64,000 bases of DNA from Phallusia mammillata (GCA_003260075.1 QLIY01000020.1:1-64000); one strand, 5' to 3'. Shown: positions 28,201-39,182, counted from the stretch's first letter. The notes: generated from the letters alone by a model not told the origin. A program made the numbers and translations.

Positions 28201-30873
28201 CAGATATTATATTTTGTAGTTTTGTTATTTTTTTGAACTAGTCATATTCACACAGTAAGGCAGTGCTTCCCAACGGAAGAATCTAAAAACTTAATTTTTT
28301 ATCTAGTTTGAAAATAGACACTTTGGCTATGTGAAAATACCCTGTGAAGTTGATAAAAGACATTTTTTTAAATGATCTTAGAATGGTTTAGCATCTACTG
28401 TTTAGTTGAATGTGGAGGAATGAAGATGGTTTGAGATGTTAAGGGTGTAAGCTGCAAGGTAACCTACCTTTAACTTGCATATGAACAATAGGAGAGGGTA
28501 GGTTGGCCTGTTCATTTAATCTTTGATTGTCTTTCATAAATTCCGAAGTTTTACTTCTTACAATCCTGCACAGAACAAACACAAAATATATTAATATAAA
28601 GGGACATAATTGCTATTGCCATGTTAGTCACTGTTTTATGTTTATAACTATTAAGTTATGTGTCAAAGTTTTTTGTGTTTTTAAGAATCTTGCCTGTTGA
28701 TTGAAGAAACACTTGGTACAGTTTCCCCTGTACAAATGCCGTCACTCAAAAGGCGGTCCCTTATTTCCCAGGCAAACATGGTGGGATTGTCCCTCTTGTA
28801 TTCAGTGATTTTGACAACCACATCTTGTGTGGCCACTTTGGGTTTGCTGCCACCAATCACCCCTGGTCGAATACTACCAGTTTCATAATATCTGGAGAAA
28901 AATACAAAAATTATTATTATATATTATTTTTTCACCTAACAGTTGTACATGCTCTTTAAGCAAAGGGTGATTTCTAGGTCACACTTTAATTTTATTATTG
29001 AATACATGGAATGTGCTATATTTTACATTTTATGAATTTTTGATAAATGCTATTGTGAGAGGCTTACATAATATAATTTTCAAAAAAGCTCCAGAAAAAT
29101 CTCATTTAAAAAATGTTGAAACGACTTTGAAAGGTTCACACATTTTCATAGTTTTCTGGCTCAGTCACTGCAACTGGGTTTGTTTCTGTCGAAAGTTACC
29201 TTGCCAAAATTTTGCTCACACACCCATGTGAGACCCTTAGCTGTCTTGAAATGTCACAAGGTCTTACACCCTGATGAGATAAGTTGACAATTCTTTGCCG
29301 AATAGGCTCTGGAAGCGGGCGGCCATTGACATACATTCCACCCAATTGGTTGACTCCGCTGCCATGGCCTGCAAAATACAAAAATTATGACACAAAGCTT
29401 ACACTCTGAGGATATTTGACTTTCTGCAAACAACAGTCTCAAGAGTTCAGACAGTTAGTTTCCTTGAAGGATTCTACACTTACCATCATCACCATTTTCT
29501 GATACTTCTTCCTTAACTGCCTTAGAGCCTTTGCTCTGTCTTCTTCTGCCCTGAGTACGACGAGTCTTTGCAGCAGCACTGCTATTGGAAATCAATTCTG
29601 TGCCATCGCTAGAATGAGCAGCAATCAACGTTCCCTGACTGGTGACTAAGTAAGTGAATGTTGTTTGTGGTGGTGTCTTCGCAGCATCTTCAGCAGACTG
29701 ATTTACACTTTGGGGAGCGATACCAGCGGCCATCATGGCTTGTGTTTTCTGTACATCTTGTTCCTGAACAAGCTGAATCGTTCCTGCCGTCTGACCAGGG
29801 ATAACTTGTACAGTGGCTGCTGCGGCATTTTGAGAGGCAGCAACTGCAGCTGCTGTGTGTAGAAGGTTGCTCATCATGGAAGGGTTTACACCGTGTGGAG
29901 CTGCTACAGTAGCAGTGCTTGTTTGTTGGCCTTCATCACCCTGGTTTTGCAAATTTTGACTGTTTTCAGCCAGTTCATGTTTAATTGAGTGTTCACCAGT
30001 GGGATCTTGTTCAACAACAATTTGCACTTGCTCCGATGGATTCGAGAGGTTTGATAAGTTTTCAAGCAATGTGTTTGTGTTTACAGATTGTGACACTGAC
30101 AATGCGGGCTCAGCTTGGACGACAACTTCTTCTGAAAATGGATTTCCTGTAGCTGCTGCGTCTGCCAAGGCCAACATCTCCCTTTCTTCATCTTGGACAC
30201 CCTCAAGGTCTTGTCCTTCTTCAACGCAGACAATAAACTCTTCTTGGCCGCTGACATTTTGGGCTTCAAAATCCTCATCCACTTTTATAACTTTGGCTTG
30301 TGATATTTCATCGCCCTCTGTCAGGTTTCTTTTTACACCTTTTGAGTCTTTAGGTTTGTTTTCTCCTTCTTGGCCAGTTACAATAATGATTTGCTGGCTG
30401 TCGTTTGACTGCTCCTCACCAGAGGTCACAACATTTACAGTTTTTTCAACTTCCGCCATTTTTGGTTGATCAGCTTTAACAGATGTGTTGATCTGGCTCG
30501 CTTTCAAAGCGGAAAAATCAGTTTTAGTGTCTTTTGTACAAGCTTTTTCAACGTTATTATTCTTTTTATCAGTAGTCTTTTTCGTCCACTTTAGTACCAT
30601 GCTAACTTTACTCTCATTTTCAGATAACTCCCAGTTTGCAAACTTAATACCATTTCTCTTTGTCAAAGTCAACAATGAAGCAAGTGCATCTAATGGAATG
30701 CAAGGTTCAAAATGACTTGTTTGCTGAATCACTGGTGGACGGAACAAGCTGGGCAATGTACGAGAATATAAGGAATAATTGGCAAGCGGAAATGGAATAG
30801 AGGGCTGCAATTGATTCAACTGATATTGATTAAGCAAGTTAGTGTACCACCCAGGTGGACAGCTGTTAAACAT
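16277..30873 (-). CDS. Pax2/5/8: Pax2/5/8-type paired-domain transcription factor, very long form
   Basis: Sequence-specific nuclear transcription factor. Nineteen exons join in frame to 1,257 codons: 30873-29484, 29368-29200, 28891-28694, 28565-28468, 28125-27970, 27484-27332, 26054-25852, 25505-25380, 25026-24898, 24296-24206, 24142-24018, 23383-23291, 21278-21197, 20334-20233, 19656-19517, 19043-18904, 17939-17818, 17196-17008, 16344-16277. The paired domain spans residues about 464-590, with [70 protein letters not shown] and PSVSSINR. An octapeptide-like YSLSNLLGI lies at 700-708. No homeodomain is visible. This matches the Pax2/5/8 group better than Pax6 or Pax3/7. Vertebrate members are about 400 residues, so the 463-residue N-terminal exon (acidic, with a basic [11 protein letters not shown] stretch at 436-446) and the ~550-residue Gln/Ser/Thr-rich tail are unusual. 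The start is the first ATG after an in-frame stop. The intron after the paired domain is of GC-AG type. Introns hold several hAT remnants. Confidence 0.9.
17976..18164. mobile_element. Small DNA-transposon remnant (pogo/Tigger-like ends)
   Basis: The ends AGTAAACTTCGGTTAAAC and CAGATTAACTGATGTTTACT form a weak inverted repeat. A diverged relative lies at about 6830-6992 in a cadherin intron, sharing CAAAACTTG, GGTCTGG/GGGTCCAG and a similar 3' end. Family assignment is by resemblance of the ends only. Confidence 0.5.
18184..18646. mobile_element. hAT-type MITE in a Pax-type gene intron
   Basis: The ends read CAGGGGTGCACAACCTG and AGGTTGTGCACACCTG, with a perfect 8-bp target duplication CACTAGAT (18176-18183 and 18647-18654). 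It is 463 bp and non-coding. Confidence 0.93.
19830..20190. repeat. Intron segment repeated across a single N
   Basis: About 178 bases before the N at 20008 are repeated immediately after it (GGGGAAAACAACCAGAAATG in both). It lies in the intron between Pax-type gene exons 20334-20233 and 19656-19517 and does not alter coding sequence. Confidence 0.85.
21777..22176. mobile_element. hAT-type MITE in a Pax-type gene intron
   Basis: The ends read CAGGGGTGTCCAACACG and GTTGGACACCCCTG, with a perfect 8-bp target duplication GCTTAGAC (21769-21776 and 22177-22184). It is 400 bp and contains a G run at about 21849-21857. Confidence 0.93.
22664..23051. mobile_element. hAT-type MITE in a Pax-type gene intron
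   Basis: The ends read CAGGGTTGCCATA and TATGGCAACCCTG. Flanks ACTATAAT and ACTGTAAT agree in 7 of 8 bases. The interior has repeated AATAAGGACA units. It is 388 bp and includes a G run at about 23016-23025. Confidence 0.88.
26134..26941. mobile_element. hAT-type element (CAGTGGTGG family) interrupted by a second hAT element
   Basis: The outer element starts CAGTGGTGGGATTCAAAT and ends CGGCTGAATCCCACCACTG. At its GTGCGAAC site it is split by the element 26293-26914, which leaves GTGCGAAC on both sides. Without the insert it is about 180 bp, like its relatives in the CDK1 introns. Confidence 0.88.
26293..26914 (+). mobile_element. Nested hAT element with a transposase remnant
   Basis: The ends read CAGGGCTGCCAAAG and CATTGGCAGCCCTG, with a perfect 8-bp target duplication GTGCGAAC (26285-26292 and 26915-26922). 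Inside, the open frame 26577-26789 encodes about 70 residues containing [20 protein letters not shown] followed by HFLPVCK and DCKLSK. This resembles the AE...EHNLPF...DH...FPDSKIAK region of hAT-superfamily/ZBED-type transposases. It is a fragment only: the catalytic residues and dimerisation region are absent, so the element is non-autonomous. Confidence 0.85.
27652..27870. mobile_element. hAT-type MITE in a Pax-type gene intron
   Basis: The ends read CAGTAGTTCCCAACTT and GGTTGGGAACCACTG. Flanks CAGTATGT and CCATATGT agree in 6 of 8 bases. It is 219 bp and non-coding. Confidence 0.7.
28694..29368 (-). other. Pax2/5/8: Paired-domain-encoding exons
   Basis: Two exons encode the whole paired domain. 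The first (29368-29200) carries the N-terminal PAI subdomain, ending at KILA plus a split arginine codon. The second (28891-28694) carries the linker and RED subdomain, from [11 protein letters not shown] to PSVSSIN. The next exon (28565-28468) adds IVRSKTSEF. Residues diagnostic of the Pax2/5/8 group include [14 protein letters not shown] and [13 protein letters not shown]. The donor at 28693-28692 reads GC instead of GT. Confidence 0.93.
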
Positions 30874-31503
30874 TACGCATGACCGACAGATATGACATTT
30901 TCACTGCTTTTGGACAATCTATGATGCAAGTTTATTCTGTTTTAAGTTTGGTATCTCAATAACTAATAATATAGGGGCTCTTTCAATTGTATGTAATCAT
31001 AAAATAGTGCATGCATATCAACTAAACCGAGTTAAAATCTCACATAATTTAAACTTCAACAAAACTCATGTTTTATTGGTATTTTTTCTGTTTTAGTCTT
31101 TAAGACAGCTTTCTTACATAAAAACACAGCAAAAGCGTTGCTTTGCAAATAAATGTGGAAACCCAAGGCAACAGTACGTACTTTCAAGTCTCCGATATTT
31201 TACACACATTACAAACCAACTTGATTATGGCGCGTGCAACAAAGCGTTTCACTTTGCTTGGCCGATTACTGTGCAGTCAACCGAACACAAGAGAAAACTA
31301 ATCATGCGCAATAAAAATGCAGTCAACGGTGTAAAAACTGCAGTACAGCTTTATCTTCCACTTAGTGCACTTGTAATACGTTGATAAAGATATCTTGCAG
31401 CGCAAAAACAACGAAAAACCTGCCTAACATATGTTCACGAGTTTCACGATCATGGAAGCCATTTTGTCGGGCACGAGGGAAGCGGCACACCCAAGAACAA
31501 GGC
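30874..31503 (-). promoter_or_regulatory. Presumed proximal promoter/5'UTR of the Pax-type gene
   Basis: Upstream of the first ATG, the DNA becomes less AT-rich between about 31220 and 31500, with several CpG-containing stretches and a GCCATTTTG motif at about 31457-31465, which is YY1-like. No TATA box stands out. An in-frame stop lies just before the chosen ATG, so the reading frame cannot extend upstream without a further exon. The assignment is positional inference; no transcript start is visible in sequence. Confidence 0.35.
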
Positions 31504-34500
31504 TGCGCTGAGACTAAGGCGCGAAGTACAGTTCGGATTATTTCGGAATCCGAAATGGTACTCGTGTTTGGCGTTCTACTAATCGACTGATTTCAAGCTC
31601 AAAACTTGCAGTTTTATGACAGAACATATACAAAACCTAAAATTCACAGTTTCCCCCTAAAATATTTCACATTAAGTTACGCGAACTGGTCAAAATAAGT
31701 AGGCCTTTGTTGCAGACTAAAAGTTACAGACTATTATAGACAGCTGAATTTTGACCAGCCGGTACAGAAAGCACACAAACATTAAAGCAAAAACAGAAAT
31801 TTGCAAACTCTATTCGTTTTTCATCGTCTTACATTATCCATATTCACATCAACATCTCACAAAAATAAAAACACGCTTTCCCCTGAAACATACAGCCTAT
31901 TCTATTATCGCAGCACTGGGGGGGGGGGGAGGCCTAGGCTAGACAGCTGAATTTTGACCGGCCAGTACAGAAAGCACACAAACATTAAAGCAAAAACAGA
32001 AATTTGCAAACTCTATTCGGTTTTTCCTCGTCTACATTATCCATGTTCACATCAACATCTCACATAAATAAAAGCACGCTTTCCCCTGAAACATACAGCC
32101 TATTCTATTATCGCAGCACTGGGACCGTTCCACTTGACACAATCGTTATGTTCGCTCAACCGGAATGCGCTTTTTCTACGCGCGAAAGCACACACTCTTC
32201 GCAGGCAGCGCAACTTTTTTACGCGCCGCGGCACACACAACCCGCCCAGGCACCGAATAGTGACGTTTGAATGCACACACGCGTGCGCAACGAAGCGGAC
32301 AAATCAAAAGAGCGCGACGGACCAAGCACCATACCCGGAAACCGGTCATGCGGAAAAGAGAGCAATAAAGAGAGAAGCGCGGAGGAGCGCCTTGTCTCGA
32401 TGAGTCTTGACAAAACCAGCGCCAGGGGCCTCAATTTTAAATCTTTTCATATCAAACTGCAACAAAGCATGAAACCCGCCTGTTCGCTTCAGTGAATAGG
32501 GCCCTTGCCTGCCGATTGGCTCAGAACGAGATATTCGTGTTGGATCGATCATCGAACTCGGCCTGTTTTTCATGGTTTCAGGCTTAGGTGCTGACATTTG
32601 TACAATTATTTTCATATATTTTCAATTCTATCATACACTTCTTACAGTTTTCTCGTTTAGTAATTGAAACATTGGTCAATATTTAGGCTTTTTTACGTTT
32701 ATTCGTTTTCGTTGGTTTGTGCAGTGCTGATGTTTTATGCCAATTGTAATGCATTTTTTCCAATAAGGGATAGACCCAAAGTCTTTACCTACCAAGGGTT
32801 ACAAACTGTTTACCAAACGCCAAAACAAATTCATGTGTAGTTTTAGCTAATATAGGTTTAGCTTCCCGCAGCTTTACCTAACATAATCCACTCTGCGTGT
32901 ATGTCTCACTATAGTTGTTTTGATCATGCTTAGTTGAGCGTAAATTTGAAATCAACCGTGAAAGACTGGCGCCCCTAAGTAAAAAAACCCAGTAATTAAG
33001 ATTTATGCTTCACAGAACGGATACCTACTGTTTATCAAGCGTTGTGGACTTGGTATTTTAACAGTAATAAATACAATTTCTTTATAGTGCAGTTTGTCCA
33101 GAAGTATAAATTTGGCCTGAAATCAAAATATGTCATAAAATTACAAATGATTGTAAAGTTTTGGAAACCTAATCGCATTGATGAAATATGTCCCAAATTT
33201 GCACAATCCTTAACTTCGGATAAATAGTTTGCAAAAATATCCTACATACCAACACCATACTGGCGATACGGTATGTCATGGATTGGATAGCCTACCTATC
33301 CCAACAGCGCCGCAGGTGACAAAGTTTCATGTTTAATTATTCCGTTACGTGCCGCCAAAGCAAACATTTTTCTTACAATTATTAGGTTTTTTTTACAGAA
33401 TGCAATTATTATTGTCTATTTCACCGCGATAAAAAATGACTTGTTAGTGTGTCGCCAGGTACGTTTTAAAAAAAAATCTTTCAAAAACTCCGATTAGAAA
33501 ACAACGGATCAATNTGCGCTGAGACTAAGGCGCGAAGTACAGTTCGGATTATTTCGGAATCCGAAATGATACTCGTGTTTGGCGTTCTACTAATCGACTG
33601 ATTTCAAGCTCAAAACTTGCAGTTTTATGACAGAACATATACAAAACCTAAAATTCACAGTTTCCCCCTAAAATATTTCACATTAAGTTACGCGAACTGG
33701 TCAAAATAAGTAGGCCTTTGTTGCAGACTAAAAGTTACAGACTATAGGCCTAGGCTAGACAGCTGAATTTTGACCGGCCAGTACAGAAAGCACACAAACA
33801 TTAAAGCAAAAACAGAAATTTGCAAACTCTATTCGGTTTTTCCTCGTCTACATTATCCATGTTCACATCAACATCTCACATAAATAAAAGCACGCTTTCC
33901 CCTGAAACATACAGCCTATTCTATTATCGCAGCACTGGGACCGTTCCACTTGACACAATCGTTATGTTCGCTCAACCGGAATGCGCTTTTTCTACGCGCG
34001 AAAGCACACACTCTTCGCAGGCAGCGCAACTTTTTTACGCGCCGCGGCACACACAACTCGCCCAGGCACCGAATAGTGACGTTTGAATGCACACACGCGT
34101 GCGCAACGAAGCGGACAAATCAAAAGAGCGCGACGGACCAAGCACCATACCCGGAAACCGGTCATGCGGAAAAGAGAGCAATAAAGAGAGAAGCGCGGAG
34201 GAGCGCCTTGTCTCGATGAGTCTTGACAAAACCAGCGCCAGGGGCCTCAATTTTAAATCTTTTCATATCAAACTGCAACAAAGCATGAAACCCGCCTGTT
34301 CGCTTCAGTGAATAGGGCCCTTGCCCGCCGATTGGCTCAGAACGAGAAATTCGTGTTGGATCGATCATCGAACTCAGGCCTGTTTTTCATGGTTTCAGGC
34401 TTAGGTGCTGACATTTGTACAAAAAAAATTATATATTTTCACTTCTATCATACACTTCTTACAGTTTTCTCGTTTAGTAATTGAAACATTGGTCAATATT

Positions 34501-35554
34501 TAGGCTTTTTTACGTTTATTCGTTTTCGTTGGTTTGTGCAGTGCTGATGTTTTATGCCAATTGTAATGCATTTTTTCCAATAAGGGATAGACCCAAAGTC
34601 TTTACCTACCAAGGGTTACAAACTGTTTACCAAACGCCAAAACAAATTCATGTGTAGTTTTAGCTAATATAGGTTTAGCTTCCCGCAGCTTTACCTAACA
34701 TAATCCACTCTGCGTGTATGTCTCACTATAGTTGTTTTGATCATGCTTAGTTGAGCGTAAATTTGAAATCAACCGTGAAAGACTGGCGCCCCTAAGTAAA
34801 AAAACCCAGTAATTAAGATTTATGCTTCACAGAACGGATACCTACTGTTTATCAAGCGTTGTAGACTTGGTATTTTAACAGTAATAAATACAATTTCTTT
34901 ATAGTGCAGTTTGTCCAGAAGTATAAATTTGGCCTGAAATCAAAATATGTCATAAAATTACAAATGATTGTAAAGTTTTGGAAACCTAATCGCATTGATG
35001 AAATATGTCCCAAATTTGCACAATCCTTAACTTCGGATAAATAGTTTGCAAAAATATCCTACATACCAACACCATACTGGCGATGGTAGAGCTACTAACA
35101 CTGAGCTTCACCTTTGGCCCGACCTGGGAACTTCTGGTAGGTGGCGCAAAAGAGCATAGGCGTTTATGGTGCTGACTCAGCAATTATTCTTACCGGAAAC
35201 CCAAATTGCTATAACAGCACCATAAACGCCTATGCTCTTTTGCGCCACCTACCAGAAGTTCCCAGGTCGAGCCAAAGGTGAAGCTCAGTGTTAGTAGCTC
35301 TACCACTGGCGATACGGTTTGTCATGGATTGGACACCTATCCCAACAGCGCCTCAGGTGACAAAGTTTCATATTTAATTATTCCGTTACGTGCCGCCAAA
35401 GACAACATTTTTCTTACAATTATTAGGGTTTTTTTGCAGAATGCAATTATTATTGTCTATTTCACCGGGATAAAAAATGACTTGTTAGTGTGTCGCCAGG
35501 TATGTTTTTAAAAAAAATCTTTTAAAAACTCCGATTAGAAAACAACGGATCAAT
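31504..35554. repeat. 2-kb segment present twice in tandem, separated by one N
   Basis: Positions 31504-33513 and 33515-35554 are near-identical and separated by a single N at 33514. The first copy holds a further internal repeat around a G run at about 31919-31929 (31739-31918 repeated at about 31941-32118). The second copy uniquely carries a 220-bp foldback element at 35085-35304. The shared central part (about 32130-32600 and 33946-34420) is GC-rich with many CpGs and an inverted CCAAT motif (GATTGGCTC). Long open frames there are present on both strands with no protein-like features. I read this as two haplotype versions of one CpG-rich upstream region. Confidence 0.8.
35085..35304. mobile_element. 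Foldback MITE with 90-bp inverted repeats and 9-bp target duplication
   Basis: The left arm 35085-35174 and right arm 35215-35304 are inverted copies with one mismatch, around a 40-base spacer. ACTGGCGAT flanks both sides (35076-35084 and 35305-35313). The uninterrupted site, with one ACTGGCGAT, is at 33259-33267 in the other copy of the surrounding segment. Long terminal inverted repeats starting GG with a 9-bp duplication fit a non-autonomous Mutator-like (MULE) element. There is no coding capacity. Confidence 0.88.
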
Positions 35555-35904
35555 GGTTAATTCTTAGAATACTTTAATTCGTAGAAATCCGTGTTTAAAT
35601 ATTTTGGATATTTGAATATAACAGACAGACGTCTTTAGTGCATGTACTAAAGTGTTTTTGTCGTGTTGTGTATTTTAAGTTGTCTCTATTGGTGCTTTTT
35701 GTTTGGATTAAACTACAGGCACCTTTTTTGCCAATACAGAAAATATATGTTGCAACTTTATTTTTGGTTTAAATTGTTTTTTGGGGGGCTTAAGTTCATG
35801 TCGACGGAGCGTCAAAATAATCGCCAGACTGCTTCAAACCAGCAACAAAATAACTTACCACCATTTACACTCTACCGACTGTTTTGGTCGAACACACTCA
35901 GAAA

Positions 35905-37391
35905 ATGCCTTCTCGGCCGAAATACGGCGTAAACAAGCGAGACGGAGTGCAGCGGACCCCAGGAAACCACCCTAGCCTAGCACCAGTCATGGGTGAGCAA
36001 CTGGGGTATGCGATGACGCGCAACTCTGAAGCTATTCGCGTGAGAAATTTTAGTCGAGTTGCAACTTTAGCTCAGTGTCGTTCAATTAAAGGCAAAATTT
36101 TGTCTCTCAACCCTGTTGAATGTACACTGCGCCTTCCACAGGGCTCTTCAACCTTTTTAGTGGCAAGGAACCCTTAAGGAATTTTGACAAATTTTGCGGA
36201 ACCCCCTAAAATTAATTTTAATCCAAGTGGGCTACAAAAAAAAGAAAAACGTGCATTTTTCACTAACTCACCCAAAGCACATTGTAAATCACTTTATAAA
36301 AAGAAAAGATTCACCGAAACGGGTTGCCATGTTGTTTGTACTGGTTGTTTTGTGTATTTGAATCATTAAAATTACGTTATGGGTACATGAGCAGTACCCA
36401 CTTAAAAGCTAAACGGGTGGAAATTAAACAAAATGCAGGACTTGTCAGCAACAAACATCAAGTCTCAGTTTATAGAATCCTTTTCAATTGTGTTTTTTGC
36501 CTTGACAAAGCTGGAATGTTTCGTCACAATTGTGCATTGTTCGCTGGAGTGCAGTGGCACGCATGGACTGCACCAGTTTTGGTTCAGGTCTACAGTAATT
36601 CGAGAAGGTTCTGTGTACAGCACTCGCCTCGGCAGCCATCCGTAAACCGTAGTTGTCACGCCAAGTCGACAAGAACTCGTCCTGAACCTGCACTAGTGAG
36701 GAGAGATGCTGACAGCTATGCATTCAAAGCTGGAATGCCGCTAAACCATACCACACTAAAGCCAGGTGATGTATAATAAGCTGTCTGTTTGTTTCTCGTC
36801 AAGCATGTTTTTTGGGAAGTATTGGATGTTTTTTTGCGGTTTCAAACTGATTTTAAAGAGTAAAGGACACAAAAAAGTCCTTAACTGTAAACATACAATA
36901 AGCTATAGTTATGTTTTCGAGGGGGGGGGGGATTTGGGAAGTATTGGATGTTTTTTTTGCGGTTTCAAACTGCTGGTTTTAAAGAGTAAAGGTCACAAGA
37001 AAGTCCTTAACTGTAAACATACAATAAGCTATAGTTATGTTTTCGAGAGTTGTTAATTTCAATTGTTTGTTTTTTATGATACAAATACAAATCTACTATC
37101 ACAACCAACCAAACGAACTTTTGTGGCAAACAATGCAAAATATAATCAGGTTTATTTAACCGTTTTCGACGTTAATTCTTACACGTTTTGTTTTATATTT
37201 ACCTAAGATAGCAAGACTGGAATCATTAGGAATGCATTACAACACGTACATATTTCGACAAAAAAAGCTTAAACAAAACCAACAATCAGCGCATAACCCG
37301 TCCAAACATCATCAGTCACGTTTCAGGCGAACCAAGGAGACGTTCCGCGCTCAACGACCCGAAAATTCACCCTGTAACCCAAAATATTTAG
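35905..37391 (+). CDS. Possible small three-exon gene, unknown product
   Basis: A tentative model joins 35905-35992, 36577-36765 and 37327-37391 with matching phases (1, 1) to 113 codons plus stop. It begins MPSRPKYGVNKRDGVQR and ends DPKIHPVTQNI, is basic and Pro/Arg-rich, and has no signal peptide or membrane segment. Donors read GG|GTGAGC and AG|GTGATG; the last acceptor TTTCAG is good, and the middle acceptor is weak. A different acceptor at 36593 would give another frame with an early stop, and the minus strand is also open across exon 2. The first exon lies in CpG-rich DNA, as expected of a gene start. The second intron contains a G-run join (36920-36930) with repeated flanks. I do not recognise the family. 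Confidence 0.3.
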
Positions 37392-39182
37392 CCCCTTGGG
37401 TTCTTAGTGCGTGCAATGATGCGTAAATACGTCAGTGGTTGCTTGGCAACGGGCCGTGACGGGTAATCCGAAACTATCTCGCGTGTTTCCACCCAACTGG
37501 GCCCGAACCGTGTTTGTGGGGCCAATTTACGGTCTGGGGCACGTCGCCCCGCTGTCTGAGCGCAACGACCTTCCTTCAACCCGTGTAGTCCGACAGGTTG
37601 CAGCTCGTGGTGAAAGATATTTAAAAGAATCAAACAACAATACGAAAAGTTGAATGCTCTGAACGCTTGACTTACTGAGCCAATACGCGTAAATAGGGAT
37701 CGTTTTTAGTCTATTTTGTTGGTTAAAATTTGCAATGTACACCCCGGTCATACCACACAAACACCTACGCATTTTTAACTTATTATTATTCGTAAATATT
37801 TAAAATGGCGGATCGCTATCAAAGCTGTGCTTTTTGTGTAATTTCAGGTGTAAACACCAAAACTAAATAATGTACTTTTCCCAAAAATTTACCGACCAAT
37901 CACCCAAGCGATTTTACGAATCCTGACGTACCTTCAGTAAAATGTTTAAGCGAAAAGCACGAGTTACGACAAAGTACGCCAAAATGAAATGTTTATATTT
38001 TTCTTAACATTGTTTGTGATTGCAAAACGGGGGGGGGGAAAAATTGACCGACCAATCACCCAAGCGATTTTACGAAAACCTGACGTACCTTCAGTAAAAT
38101 GTTCAAAACTTAAGCGAAAAGCATGAGTTACGACAAAGTACGCCAAAAATGAAATGTTTATATTTTTCTTAACATTGTTTGTGATTGCAAAACAAAATAT
38201 TACTGAATTGACAAAATGGTTGCCTATGCACAAACATTGTACCCGCTAGGCCGACTAAAAACATGCATTTGTACATAACAAGTGTGCTTAACATTATTGC
38301 TATTGTTTATGTTTACAACATGTGGTCCTAATTCTACAGAATTCGCTTGATTTTTCGTGGGAAGGTGATTTCCCGATTCGCTTCGTCAGCCTTCTATGAC
38401 ATAACTATGGAGCATTGTGGCGAATAATGGCTTCGATGCGGAAGGTCGATGTAGCGTTTTCACCATTGACTGGCAAAAAGACCTACTGCGAATATAGGTC
38501 AGTAATTCTCAAACTGTTGCCACGAGTTGTTTTTTCACATGAGTAGCAGAATTATCGTTTGTACAGAAAACAACTTTGATCTCATGATTTAGAATGCAGG
38601 GTGTGCATGACAAAATACAGAAATCATACAAACTCGAATCCATGCAGACATGACATAATGTGTTTTGGTACACAGCCAAACGGTTAATCGAAAAAGGAAC
38701 AGACGCAAAATTTTAAAACTACGACCAATCCTCCAAAACCATTTTTTAAATCCTAAAAAGTTTGCTGGCGGCTCTTTTGCAGTCCAAACAAACTTGTGTT
38801 GAAGTGAAAACAGATTTCTGGGAATTATAGGGGCTTAAATGGCCAGAACATAACAAGGAGATTAAAGACGTAAGTAAAATTTAACTGAAAAAGTAAGGTG
38901 CATCTCAGAAGTAGATGACAAGTTTTGGTGAAAACGAAATAATGTGAGGTAAAGAGACAGATAGAAAACGTCAACGCCCCAATCGATACTTTGCTTAACG
39001 AAGTTTTTTCTTTCCTACTATATCCAACACAACGATCACTTTGACAATTGTTTCAAACGGAATAATTCAATAATGCTCCATATTTTTGACTCTATTGGTC
39101 GTTTTAGAGATAGACTTATTGTGCATCTCTACTCTTTCAAACAGAAATTTTAAACTCAAACCTCCAACAAACAAAGCAAATT
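37392..39182. other. Intergenic DNA with one G-run join
   Basis: CpG-containing DNA extends to about 37700 with open frames on both strands that I cannot tie to splice sites. Around 38030-38037 a G run separates repeated flanks (about 37878-38029 against about 38042-38200). At 38429-38494 a short plus-strand open segment with a good ATG context and a donor-like end (AG|GTCAGT) could be a first exon, but no partner exon was found. Confidence 0.35.

Noticed and set aside
29999..30469. 156-residue open frame on the plus strand
   Set aside because: It is the antisense shadow of the long first exon of the Pax-type gene, which has paired-domain continuity and phase support on the minus strand.
16277..30873. 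A POU or homeodomain in the Pax-type gene
   Set aside because: The Gln-rich tail resembles Oct-type activation regions, but no exon encodes a POU-specific domain or homeodomain motif.
32004..32615. Overlapping open frames on both strands in the GC-rich segment, repeated at 33820-34368
   Set aside because: They are open because CpG-rich DNA has few stop codons. They are Arg/His-rich with no domain or splice support, and the repeat is an assembly duplication.
36139..36300. hAT-like left end (CAGGGCTCTTCAACCTTTTT)
   Set aside because: No matching right end or target duplication was found, so the element cannot be delimited.
36484..36723. Minus-strand open frame (LSTWRDNYGLRMAAEAS) as a downstream exon of the 39-41 kb gene
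   Set aside because: Its acceptor phase could fit, but the opposite strand is equally open and there is no acceptable donor at its end.
38429..38494. Possible plus-strand first exon (MASMRKVDVAFSPLTGKK)
   Set aside because: The ATG context and donor are good, but no downstream exon in a compatible frame was found.
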